Shown: in pieces, positions 27,701-35,165 of the stretch
Numbering within the stretch: position 1 is the first letter of the stretch
Layout of the letters: each line of letters begins with the position of its first letter
Origin: Agathobacter sp.
Lineage (GTDB): Bacteria; Bacillota; Clostridia; Lachnospirales; Lachnospiraceae
Direction of reading: 5' to 3'
DNA length: 40,329 nt
Assembly (NCBI GenBank): GCA_017623935.1
Contig: JAGAOC010000092.1
Location: forward strand, 1-40,329
The notes under the pieces: generated by a model
Database searches by the model: none
What the model was told of the DNA's origin: nothing
Seen by the model: only the letters and a program-made list of their open reading frames with translations
Translations under genes and position numbers: made by a program

Positions 27701-30156
27701 TTTTTGAGATTGGAGAAAATGTACAGACCACTATATGGGATAATAACTGTTGTTATACAGATCTTACTGTGAATTTGCAGAAGAGTGTTTTCGAGATCGC
27801 TCAGGAGACCACGAACGCAGATGGTAGCAAAACATGGACATCATTGCCGGATAAATATCTGTTTTCAACAGATATCAGCGATAATGTTAAGAATTATGTA
27901 GTATATAATATCACAGTATCAGCTACCGGATATGGAACACTGCAGATGCCAGAAGGAATTGTGGATAGATTACCAAGTGGCATGAAATACGTAGGTATCT
28001 ATAACAAAGCAGATTATACCAATAGCAGTAGCTTTGTATCCAGTACCGATGGTTCCATAAAGACTCTGGAGTTAAATGATTCAACACAGATGAATGATTG
28101 TCTGTCTGTAGAATATTGGCCGACATCCTATTTGGGATCATGCCCGATCACAGCAACTTACGATGAAACAGCAAATGAAGTTACGTTTGCGATCAGTAAT
28201 GGTGGAAAGAGCACTCTGCCAGCAGGAAAGGCATATTCATTCCTGGTTCTTTGTGAAGTAGACAGTAGTGTTGTAGCAGGACAGCAGTTGACCAACACAA
28301 TAGAGTTAAAGACCACCAATGCAGTTGGTCTGACAGGAAGTGAAGAGTATCAGACAGTAAATACACCATGTGATGCTAATCAGAATAATGGAATGGCAAC
28401 ACTGGTAGCAGAAGATAATGGAAAGTTGACCATTCAGGCCGCTGTAACAGTTGTGCCGGAAAATACAATTGTGCCAGGTATTGAAAAGAAAGCTGCGTCC
28501 TATCTTCTTCCAGGACAGAAGGAAGGATCAGAAACAGCATTTACAGAGACCACAAATATCCAGTCTAATGCAGCTGTAAAATGGGAAGTTACATTGTATA
28601 ATAACGGAACTCAGGACATGGTGAATTATACAGTTAAAGATGTAGTTACACCCGATTTCCATTTAATGAACCAGACAGAAGCCACCAGATTTGGAATCAC
28701 TGCTCCATTTAATTTCCAACTTTATGATTACAATGGAAATGCAGTGGGAGATGCTATTAATATTTCTGCAGAAGTTTGGAATACAGTAGCAGACAGTACA
28801 CAGGTAAACGAGTATGAATTTGATCTAACAGGAGAAGAATTTACGATCCCTGCTGGATATTATGCAATCTTGACCGTGTATACAAATAATACAACCGTAA
28901 AGAATCAGATCTATAAAAATACCGCAACGATCCTTCCAACCCAGTCTTTTGTTGCCAATAAGGTAAAACATGGCGAACTGGTAAAAGATACGGATGGAAC
29001 ATACATTGGAGTGTCTGCGACAGATCAAGTGTATGCGTTGGGTGAATATGCTTCTATCTCATGGAAGACTATTACTGAGAAAGAAAATGAGAGTAATACA
29101 GCTAAGGGAACTTGGAGTAAGAACTATATTACCCTAGGTCTGGATTCCACGAACGAAGTAACTTATACCAATAATATCAAGAATATCAGTAAGAACAATT
29201 TCAACCAATTTGTTATCATTGATCTAATGCCTAAGAAGAATGATACTGGTGTTATCAATCAAAATGATGTTCGAGGAAGTGAATTCCGAGTATTATATAA
29301 TGGTAATATGAAGGTTCAGGTTCTCGATGGAAGCGGAAATGTAGTAGAAGAGCCGGATTTTGTTGTAGAATTTTCTGCGAAGACAGGATTTACCCAGAAA
29401 GATTTTGCAGGAGAGAGCAGCACCAACTGGCATAGTGAGTGGACAGAAAGTGATTATTCATTCCGAGTGATCTTAGAAGAAGATTTCTATCTGCAGCCAC
29501 AGCATACACTGGTAATTACCTATGATGGAATCATAGAATCATCTGCAACACCAGGAGCTATTGCTTGGAATAGTTTTGGATATCATTATTGCTCAGGAAG
29601 TGACAGCACTTCAATGTTAGCAGAGCCACCGAAGGTAGGAGTGATGATCCCAACGGTTCCGATCATTCAAAAGGAAGTAGTGGACTTATTCGATTGTGTT
29701 CAGGAAATGGATTCCAATATCGAATTTACCTTTGTACTTTGGGAAGAACAGTCTAGTGGCAATGGAACGGAATTTGTCAGATTATGTGATTTTAAGGTAT
29801 GCCAGGGTGGATATCAGGAGTTATCAGATCTGAAAGACAAGGACAATAATTCTGTTAAACTTATCAATGGAACCACTTACAAGATTACAGAAGATGTGGA
29901 TTCCATGCCAGAAGATTATACACTTATCGGTATCGGCGAAAAAGGTAGTGCCTTGTCAGAAAGTTATACATTTACCTACTATGATAATAAGGATATCAAT
30001 ATTCTTGCAAGAAATAGGTTAGATTCTTCTGTTTTGGAACTTCCTGCAGCAGGTGGAATCAGCGCGAGAGTATTCCGATTATTGGGTGTCGTAATAGTGT
30101 TATCAGGCATTTTAGCATGTAGTATTTTAGTAATCTGTAAAGGCAATAAAAGATGA
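24781..30156 (+). CDS. Giant wall-anchored adhesin 2 with DUF11-like repeats (LPAAG)
   Basis: This 1791-residue paralogue of giant adhesin 1 has the same plan: a long basic N-region (KKYLQELGENKKKRGR), signal helix, DUF11-like and Cna-B-like modules, then LPAAG (1754-1758), a membrane helix and KGNKR. Similarity to adhesin 1 is strongest in the C-terminal third (for example GELVKD, ASISWKTITEK, KNDTGVIN, ATPGAIAWNSFGY). The sorting motif has Ala in place of Thr. C616, H619, C625, H629 and C631 form a possible metal-binding cluster like that in adhesin 1. GAGGGAAAC precedes the ATG, and a second sortase gene overlaps its 3' end by four bases, suggesting that enzyme anchors or links it. Confidence 0.88.
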   Translation: MRENMKKYLQELGENKKKRGRMKFLTAFCSICILVGVVCSLILPGFAAGDLDDGEQVNQELQIGMSASQTTALTGEYLTVHLYSTYSKANNTGENVTVRIDMGQLPEGISLPDFINDKLEYTQGEGEDQQTILLEIKKDENDNSYIFYEQPAGSTLDVYINFLCEKGIIPQETTIQLQVGEITGLEDENQVNNTTQNDGVIDLTWTAEHSWDPVTKTVDNSTIAVTGENKLSGDLTYTIKANSANVDGIGKIWTKYVTVADTLVLPTGITLPSGAKVSDDKTAIVTADGTQTILSFTNLADVSGSVISLQIVNDQTVSYVVQVPNTHKNESGVLTAEQDNLSLTMLLKSELLTLETDYAPAATDFIINSVVFKSEPCQEYEVTETTATATTQPVLKDETYELKKVGEYVDDSIEGVVAGGEVKYTITLKNTGEVPLTVKKEDGTSEVVTDILSQYYYLTEAQKAALPTSVTYDEEKNQITWIPSEEKIPVGESVTLTFTVTVKDDTMLQEQGIPLLKNGDKIQNTATYKKNGPSSLTVDVIYRRPVLTIEKTSQDEDDDGVNEVHNGEKITYTIKVKGDEELDGTGTTTIEDTLQEGLTFESVTIGGTEYTTSSECQLHGSTEGCQSEHKCIFTIDGQDLSFNIGCLKANEEITISYVCKVDTDLLVYSKTQIENTATIPDGSSNNIIGVDYPIKLLKTVDKDTSEAYASGTVFTYKVVVSNDLENPSVGKDLVLEDQLPEGLLPYGYDLIQTNKSTNETQTIEWEDFVGGTYDTTTYSYTTTIDGITTNVENVSGKVKLSWNVGELAAGESYEISYQAQMTLTEEQIESGRSYKFMNVATVDGITSEVTVTGGVKVGSLKISKQFLKYIGDRVYKGGRYKDTDPQMNVEFVLSGVDPKGNQIVFEDGSTELSVKVKDFTVHSNEVTFIYEFDKLPVGTYTLQEKNYELDGHTVYPNIGVTYNGENTYFGDTAVFEIGENVQTTIWDNNCCYTDLTVNLQKSVFEIAQETTNADGSKTWTSLPDKYLFSTDISDNVKNYVVYNITVSATGYGTLQMPEGIVDRLPSGMKYVGIYNKADYTNSSSFVSSTDGSIKTLELNDSTQMNDCLSVEYWPTSYLGSCPITATYDETANEVTFAISNGGKSTLPAGKAYSFLVLCEVDSSVVAGQQLTNTIELKTTNAVGLTGSEEYQTVNTPCDANQNNGMATLVAEDNGKLTIQAAVTVVPENTIVPGIEKKAASYLLPGQKEGSETAFTETTNIQSNAAVKWEVTLYNNGTQDMVNYTVKDVVTPDFHLMNQTEATRFGITAPFNFQLYDYNGNAVGDAINISAEVWNTVADSTQVNEYEFDLTGEEFTIPAGYYAILTVYTNNTTVKNQIYKNTATILPTQSFVANKVKHGELVKDTDGTYIGVSATDQVYALGEYASISWKTITEKENESNTAKGTWSKNYITLGLDSTNEVTYTNNIKNISKNNFNQFVIIDLMPKKNDTGVINQNDVRGSEFRVLYNGNMKVQVLDGSGNVVEEPDFVVEFSAKTGFTQKDFAGESSTNWHSEWTESDYSFRVILEEDFYLQPQHTLVITYDGIIESSATPGAIAWNSFGYHYCSGSDSTSMLAEPPKVGVMIPTVPIIQKEVVDLFDCVQEMDSNIEFTFVLWEEQSSGNGTEFVRLCDFKVCQGGYQELSDLKDKDNNSVKLINGTTYKITEDVDSMPEDYTLIGIGEKGSALSESYTFTYYDNKDINILARNRLDSSVLELPAAGGISARVFRLLGVVIVLSGILACSILVICKGNKR

Positions 30157-31037
30157 AACGCCATAAATGGAAAATAGTAATCATTATAGTTTTTATTATA
30201 GGCTTTTTCTTAATGCTGTATCCGGATTTCAGTAATTATTGGAATTCAAAGAATCTATCAACGGTGGTAAGATCCTATCATGAATCTATGGAGAGTTTTT
30301 CCGAGGAAGATTATGAAAAGGAATTTGGAGCAGCAGAAGCCTATAATGAAGACCTTCGCAATATTAATTTCCCTTTCCGGAATTATGATCTGGTAGAAGG
30401 ATATGAAGATATTTTAGATATATCCGAAACAGGTATCATGGGGTATTTGACCATTGATAAGATCAATGTGGAACTGCCAATTTACCATGGAACTTCAGAA
30501 GGGGTGTTGCAGATCGGTGTAGGTCATCTGCAGGGATCCAGTTTACCAACTGGAGGAATTGGAAATCATACAGTATTATCGGCTCATAATGGATTAGCAG
30601 ATGCAGAGCTTTTTACGAATCTGGATCAGATGGAAAAAGGGGATACATTTACTGTTACGGTATTAGATCGCAAGCTGACCTATCAAGTGGATCAGATTGT
30701 AGTTGTGGAACCCCAGGAATTTTCAGAACTGGCCATTGACGAGGAAAAGGATTACTGTACACTTCTTACTTGTACGCCTTTTGGAGTGAATTCTCACCGA
30801 TTGTTAGTGCGAGGAGTTAGAGTTGATGATACAGATATGGGTATATTTGCAGATGGAAAACTGTTAGATTCTAATATGGTATTCCTCGTAATGTTTGTGA
30901 GCATAAGTGTGCTTGCGTTGTTGATCTTCTTTGGATGGAGATTTTTCCATAACAAGAGGAATCTTGCAATCAGCTCTCTGAAAGATAGAATAAGAAATGG
31001 CAATATAGCAAATGAAAAAGAGAAGGATCGCAAATAA
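30153..31037 (+). CDS. Class C-like sortase 2
   Basis: This 294-residue transpeptidase has membrane helices near residues 8-24 and 233-254 and a Lys/Arg/Asn-rich tail. The catalytic residues are H145 in LSAHNG, C207 in TLLTCTPFG and R216 in SHRLLVRG. The histidine is followed by Asn rather than the Arg in the GHRG of sortase 1, and the domain is otherwise class C-like (YHGTSEGVLQIGVGHLQGSSLP). It overlaps the stop of giant adhesin 2 by four bases (ATGA), so the two are translationally coupled. Its natural substrate may therefore be the LPAAG motif. It closes the locus before a strong terminator. Confidence 0.9.
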   Translation: MKRHKWKIVIIIVFIIGFFLMLYPDFSNYWNSKNLSTVVRSYHESMESFSEEDYEKEFGAAEAYNEDLRNINFPFRNYDLVEGYEDILDISETGIMGYLTIDKINVELPIYHGTSEGVLQIGVGHLQGSSLPTGGIGNHTVLSAHNGLADAELFTNLDQMEKGDTFTVTVLDRKLTYQVDQIVVVEPQEFSELAIDEEKDYCTLLTCTPFGVNSHRLLVRGVRVDDTDMGIFADGKLLDSNMVFLVMFVSISVLALLIFFGWRFFHNKRNLAISSLKDRIRNGNIANEKEKDRK

Positions 31038-31069
31038 AAAGACGTCGGTGTTATCACCGGCGTCTTTTT
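31036..31069. terminator. Shared bidirectional terminator of convergent operons
   Basis: A 15-bp stem (31036-31050 with 31055-31069, one G-T pair) has a four-base loop and A5/T5 flanks. It serves the sortase operon on the plus strand and can also end the pilT operon on the minus strand. Confidence 0.93.
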
Positions 31070-31126
31070 GAAGTAATCTTAAAATATCATCTGGCAAGAA
31101 GATCTTGCACAGAGGCAATCTTATAT

Positions 31127-32215
31127 TTAGTTTGGTCCAAGTCTCTTGCTCATCATTTCAGGGTTAGAAGCATTTGCAATAGCAGTCTTCTTATCAATGA
31201 TTCCCTGACGGTAGAGATTAAAGATACTGGTATCCATAGCGATCATGTTCTCGTTAGTAGAGGTGTAGATCATACCATCGATCTGGTGAGTCTTACCTTC
31301 ACGGATCAGATTACGGATAGCTGGAGTTAAGATCATTACTTCAAAAGCTGGAATGATCTTACCATCAACTGTTGGAAGCAGACGCTGGGAAACAACAGCC
31401 TGCAATACCATAGAAAGCTGAACTGCTACCTGATGCTGCTGTGCTGCTGGGAAAGCATCGATAATACGGTCGATAGTATTAGCTGCTCCAATGGTATGTA
31501 ATGTAGAGAAGATCAGATGACCGGTCTCAGCTGCAGTCATAGCAGTTGCGATAGTTTCATAATCTCGCATCTCACCAAGAAGGATAACATCCGGGCTCTG
31601 ACGAAGAGAAGCTCTTAAAGCAGTTAAATAGTTCTCGGTATCGGTAGATACTTCTCGCTGGCTTACGATACTCTTCTTATGGCTGTGAAGATGCTCTAAT
31701 GGATCTTCCAAAGTAATGATATGTGCTTCTTTTTCGGAATTGATCTTGTTGATCAGGCAGGCAAGAGTAGTAGATTTACCACCGCCGGCAGGTCCGGTTA
31801 CTAATACAAGACCTTTGTTTGTATTTGCTAACTGCATAATGGAATCCGGGATAAAAAGTTCTTCTGGCTTTGGAAGATTGAAAGGAATCACACGGATTAC
31901 TGCGGAATAAGAACCACGCTGTTTATAGGTGCTGACACGAAGACGGGACAGACCTTTGATGGAAACAGAGAAGTCGTCATCACCAGATTCTAAAAAACGA
32001 TCAATCTCACGGTTGCCAGCTAATTTGTAAAGTTCGGTAACGAATTCATGGCACATATCCGGAAGCATACGTTCTTCGCTGTAATTTCTCATATTGCCGT
32101 TTACTTTGTAAGTAAGAGGACGTCCTGCTACGATAAAGATATCAGACGCATTTTCATTAACTATTTTTTCTAAGATCTCTAAGATATTCATATTTATTAT
32201 GTGGATGTCTAGCAT
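31127..32215 (-). CDS. pilT: PilT-type ATPase of a type IV pilus-like system
   Basis: This cytoplasmic hexameric ATPase of about 362 residues would drive pilus retraction or assembly. The N-terminal domain begins NILEILEKIVNENASDIF. Walker A is GPAGGGKS (141-148), followed by the Asp box in ITLEDPLEH, Walker B ILLGEMRD, the His box TAAETGHLIFSTLHT, and AIRNLIRE (299-306), the segment typical of PilT rather than PilB. I place the start at ATG 32215 because AGAAAGGA lies just upstream; an ATG at 32191 matches the usual PilT N-terminus but has no ribosome binding site, and a TTG at 32284 would overlap the preceding gene. It is the last gene of the operon and its only ATPase. Confidence 0.9.
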   Translation of the reverse strand: MLDIHIINMNILEILEKIVNENASDIFIVAGRPLTYKVNGNMRNYSEERMLPDMCHEFVTELYKLAGNREIDRFLESGDDDFSVSIKGLSRLRVSTYKQRGSYSAVIRVIPFNLPKPEELFIPDSIMQLANTNKGLVLVTGPAGGGKSTTLACLINKINSEKEAHIITLEDPLEHLHSHKKSIVSQREVSTDTENYLTALRASLRQSPDVILLGEMRDYETIATAMTAAETGHLIFSTLHTIGAANTIDRIIDAFPAAQQHQVAVQLSMVLQAVVSQRLLPTVDGKIIPAFEVMILTPAIRNLIREGKTHQIDGMIYTSTNENMIAMDTSIFNLYRQGIIDKKTAIANASNPEMMSKRLGPN

Positions 32216-32273
32216 CCAATCCTTTCTTAAGATTTGTTTCATTCTGGTTGACAAAGTTAACTGATAAGCAACA

Positions 32274-32777
32274 TCAGCCTCCAAACAGATTCAAGTGATC
32301 TTCTTCTGCTGGGGCATTAGAAGTCTTGCTCTGCCATCGTGTGATCTTATAGAAGCTTTCTTCACCGTTCTGTGGGTAATGAACCTCTAAGGACACGTAT
32401 AAAGTCTGAACAGAGGATATTGTCACCTGATAAGAAATAACTGGAATTTCAGTATCTGATACCATAAGGCCATATACTTGATCAGGTAATTCTCCTCGGA
32501 TAAGATCCGCATTGATTCCGTGGTAATATGAGGCGGCGTCAGTGGAATTCTCATAAAGGGAATCCAGATACTGCTCGATCATTCTGGCAGTGTCTTTCGC
32601 AATGGTGTCCGCTTCATAATATGCGGTGGTCTTATCTGCCATCTTTTGACTGAGCCGATAATCGGAATGTGATGTCAAAAGCGATAAGGTGGCGAACGTC
32701 ACCAGGCAGATCATAATAAACACCATCATAATAGAAGAAAAGCCAATATTTACGGAAAATTTTCTCTTTTTATTCAT
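32274..32777 (-). CDS. Pilin-like membrane protein of the PilT operon (a)
   Basis: This unrecognised protein of about 167 residues has a basic N-terminus, one membrane helix (about 12-34) and an exported domain starting with a helix (SDYRLSQKMADKTTAYYEADTIAKDTARMIEQY), then beta strands. Such a layout fits minor pilins of the PilX type. There is no canonical prepilin peptidase motif. The ATG at 32777 is chosen because AGGAGG is eight bases upstream; an in-frame GTG at 32786 lies inside that site. It overlaps the preceding gene by eight bases. Confidence 0.7.
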   Translation of the reverse strand: MNKKRKFSVNIGFSSIMMVFIMICLVTFATLSLLTSHSDYRLSQKMADKTTAYYEADTIAKDTARMIEQYLDSLYENSTDAASYYHGINADLIRGELPDQVYGLMVSDTEIPVISYQVTISSVQTLYVSLEVHYPQNGEESFYKITRWQSKTSNAPAEEDHLNLFGG

Positions 32778-33231
32778 GGGTGTCACCTCCTATATAAGAG
32801 GAGAGTGTCTGAGGCTGATATCCTGATACACTAAGAGAATAGATCTCCTCTGAACTGTCTGGCTCAGAAAAGATGATCTTGGCGGTATGCAGGTCGTCAG
32901 AATCAATTGTGATAAATGCGTGGTAGCTGCTTTCTTCCTTAGTACAAGAGACAAATTTTTCATCAAAATATATGACAATGGAATCACCTTGTACTGTAGC
33001 GTCTGGATAAATATGAAGAATAGATTCTTTTCCGTCATCGCCGCTCTGATAGATCTCTGCAATAGAGGTGCAGGTACTAACAGCCCGATGAAGGATCGTA
33101 GTGGAATCCGATATGCTGTGTGCTTTGATAAACAACTGCAGACAGATTGTCACAAGTATAGAAAAGAATAAAATATTCAACATAATTTCCATAAGGAAGA
33201 GGCTTGCCTTGGAATGTCTGTAAGTTTTCAT
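32770..33231 (-). CDS. Prepilin-like protein of the PilT operon (b)
   Basis: This 153-residue protein begins with a short basic stretch and then SLFLMEIMLNILFFSILVTI, a hydrophobic helix with a glutamate five residues into LFLME. That resembles the class III prepilin signature (G/FTLIE), except that serine replaces the usual glycine. A mostly beta exported domain follows. AAGGAG lies five bases before the ATG. The best guess is a minor pseudopilin of a type IV pilus-like machine. Confidence 0.68.
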   Translation of the reverse strand: MKTYRHSKASLFLMEIMLNILFFSILVTICLQLFIKAHSISDSTTILHRAVSTCTSIAEIYQSGDDGKESILHIYPDATVQGDSIVIYFDEKFVSCTKEESSYHAFITIDSDDLHTAKIIFSEPDSSEEIYSLSVSGYQPQTLSSYIGGDTHE

Positions 33232-33255
33232 GACAGCTCCTTATGTATGCATAGG

Positions 33256-33741
33256 TTATTTTGAATTTAAAGACACATAGAGGGAATAGTCTTCCCCAAT
33301 GGTACTTGTGATCGTAAACTGATATAGATTGCTAGATAGGGCTTTAATCGCCATATCTCCAGTTTCTAAGATTTTCTGACCGTTGCCCAGAGAGATCTCA
33401 GTATCAGAGTTGACAGTGATTTCCCAGAGGTAACCATCATATGCGTAAATATAAGTAGTATAGCTCTGCTCATTGATGACTTGAGTCAAGGCGAGAGCGT
33501 CTGTAGAATCCAGCTGTATTACAGCACTAGATCCGCTGATATCGTTCTGGTTCATTTTTTCTTCCAAATAAGAAGAAATGGTACGGGTCTCATAATTATC
33601 TGACATTCGATCCGCAGTGGCTTGGTATTGTTTTGCACCGATCATAATGACAAAAAAGGAAATAATTCCAAATACTGCCAGAAGTCCGAGAATAAATACC
33701 ATGTCAATGGTATGACCAGATGACTTTCTTAATTGCATCAT
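33256..33741 (-). CDS. Membrane-anchored protein, DUF4860-like, of the PilT operon (c)
   Basis: This 161-residue protein has one N-terminal membrane helix (about 13-34) after a short polar start, a helical stalk (QYQATADRMSDNYETRTISSYLEEKM) and an exported beta domain (SYTTYIYAYDGYLWEITV). I believe it resembles the DUF4860 family of Clostridia, from memory only. The lack of a GFTLIE-type motif makes it a poor prepilin peptidase substrate as written. The preceding gene ends two bases upstream, and an AAAGGA site lies inside that gene's end. Confidence 0.68.
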   Translation of the reverse strand: MMQLRKSSGHTIDMVFILGLLAVFGIISFFVIMIGAKQYQATADRMSDNYETRTISSYLEEKMNQNDISGSSAVIQLDSTDALALTQVINEQSYTTYIYAYDGYLWEITVNSDTEISLGNGQKILETGDMAIKALSSNLYQFTITSTIGEDYSLYVSLNSK

Positions 33742-33743
33742 AA

Positions 33744-34070
33744 TTATTCATTCCTTTTGATAATGGTAACATCCGGGCGAAGGTTCGCACCAATATACTG
33801 GTAATCAATAAAGTACTGTTCTTCATCATAGACCAGACCGTAGTGTTCGGTCAGGTATTCAATGTCCGGTGGATAAGCACCTTCTAAAGCATAGCAGGCA
33901 GTGATACTCCGAGTAACGGATCTCTCCAGGAGTTTTGCCTGTTCCGCCTCGTTAGAGACTTGAATACGGTTCAGTCCCATAATGAATGAAATAAGAACAA
34001 CTGCAAGAAGTAATACGGAAAGAATACCAGCCAGCGGACGTTTTGCTCTTTTTGCTTTAAAACGTTTCAT
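33744..34070 (-). CDS. Small pilin-like membrane protein of the PilT operon (d)
   Basis: This 108-residue protein has a very basic N-terminus (KRFKAKRAKR), one membrane helix (about 13-33), a helical stalk and a short exported part with ITACYALEGAYPPDIEYL. The phrase YALEGxYPxxxxYL recalls major and minor pilin-like proteins (GspG-type, where similar words follow the helix). AAAGGA lies six bases before the ATG, and PilC ends 12 bases upstream. No exact family recognised. Confidence 0.68.
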   Translation of the reverse strand: MKRFKAKRAKRPLAGILSVLLLAVVLISFIMGLNRIQVSNEAEQAKLLERSVTRSITACYALEGAYPPDIEYLTEHYGLVYDEEQYFIDYQYIGANLRPDVTIIKRNE

Positions 34071-34082
34071 GGAAAGTCCTTT

Positions 34083-35150
34083 CTAACCGATACTGCTCAT
34101 GATTCCAATAAGTGGAAACAGGAAAGAGATCAGTATTAATCCAATCATAACAGAAAGAATAATGACCAGTGCAGGTTCTAAGATAGAGATAAAATGATTG
34201 ATCTGATAATCCAGGTCATTCTCATATTCTTCGGAAATCTTTCCCATGATCTGATCCAGTTCACCGGTCTTATATCCAATGGTGATCATAGAAGCATAAA
34301 TGTTACGGAAAATACCAGCTTCCTGAATGGAATTGGAAAAGCTCACGCCTTCTTCCATCATTGCTTTACATTTGCGGATCCGTTCTGCCATGATATTATT
34401 ATCAACCAGCTGTAAAGCCAGATCCATGCCCTGAGTAGTATCAAGACCACTGCTTAAAGCCAGAGCCATGCAGTTTGCAAAACGGCTGGCAGCAGTATTC
34501 ATAGCAAATTTTTTGCCCTGGAAATATTTCTTCCAGAGGGAAGTCTTTGAAAAAATGAAAAATACAACCAGGATCAAAACAAGTACAGCAATGATCACTG
34601 CGAAATATTTATTAAGTCCCTGACTGAGATTCATCATTGCAAGAGCAAAACCGCTTAGTCCGCTTCCCAGTTCGCTATAAATCTGATTAAAGATTGGAAG
34701 AACCTTGGTGATCAGGACAAACAGGATCGCGATCATAATACCGATCATAACGAAAGGATAAGTCACCGCTGTCTTAATTCCCTGTTTAATACTTTCTTCT
34801 CGCTCATAGTAGTGGTGGAGAGAATGGAGAATGTCGTCCAGATTACCGGACATCTCACCGATCTCTACCATATCTAAAACATATTTTGGAAATACTCCGG
34901 ATTCCCTTAAGGCTTCGTGAAAAGCACAACCTGTTTCTAAAGGTTTGTAAATGCTCTGGAGAATTTCTTTTGTATCCTTGTCTGGAGCATCGTCTATAAG
35001 GATTGATATTCCTTCATAAGCAGGAAGTCCGGCTCCGATGACCATGGCAAGCTGGTCACAGAAAGCGGCAATTTCCAGATTGCCCAACAGACGTTTTTTG
35101 ATCAAGCCAGAGTTTTTTGCCGTGGTATCAGCATTTGTATTGGTATCCAT
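34083..35150 (-). CDS. pilC: PilC/GspF-family inner membrane platform protein
   Basis: This 355-residue platform protein of type II secretion/type IV pilus systems couples the ATPase to pilin movement. It has two GspF domains (about 25-150 and 225-345), with FCDQLAMVIGAGLPAYEGI and VEIGEMSGNLDDILHSLHHYYERE in the first and FANCMALALSSGLDTTQGM in the second, and three membrane helices near 128-150, 178-205 and 325-350. AGGAGG is eight bases upstream of the ATG. It precedes the pilin-like genes and PilT, forming one operon. Confidence 0.93.
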   Translation of the reverse strand: MDTNTNADTTAKNSGLIKKRLLGNLEIAAFCDQLAMVIGAGLPAYEGISILIDDAPDKDTKEILQSIYKPLETGCAFHEALRESGVFPKYVLDMVEIGEMSGNLDDILHSLHHYYEREESIKQGIKTAVTYPFVMIGIMIAILFVLITKVLPIFNQIYSELGSGLSGFALAMMNLSQGLNKYFAVIIAVLVLILVVFFIFSKTSLWKKYFQGKKFAMNTAASRFANCMALALSSGLDTTQGMDLALQLVDNNIMAERIRKCKAMMEEGVSFSNSIQEAGIFRNIYASMITIGYKTGELDQIMGKISEEYENDLDYQINHFISILEPALVIILSVMIGLILISFLFPLIGIMSSIG

Positions 35151-35165
35151 GTAAAAAGCCTCCTG

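Noticed and set aside
32216-32284. TTG 32284 as the PilT start
   Set aside because: It adds residues with no similarity to PilT N-termini and overlaps the preceding gene; better starts exist downstream.
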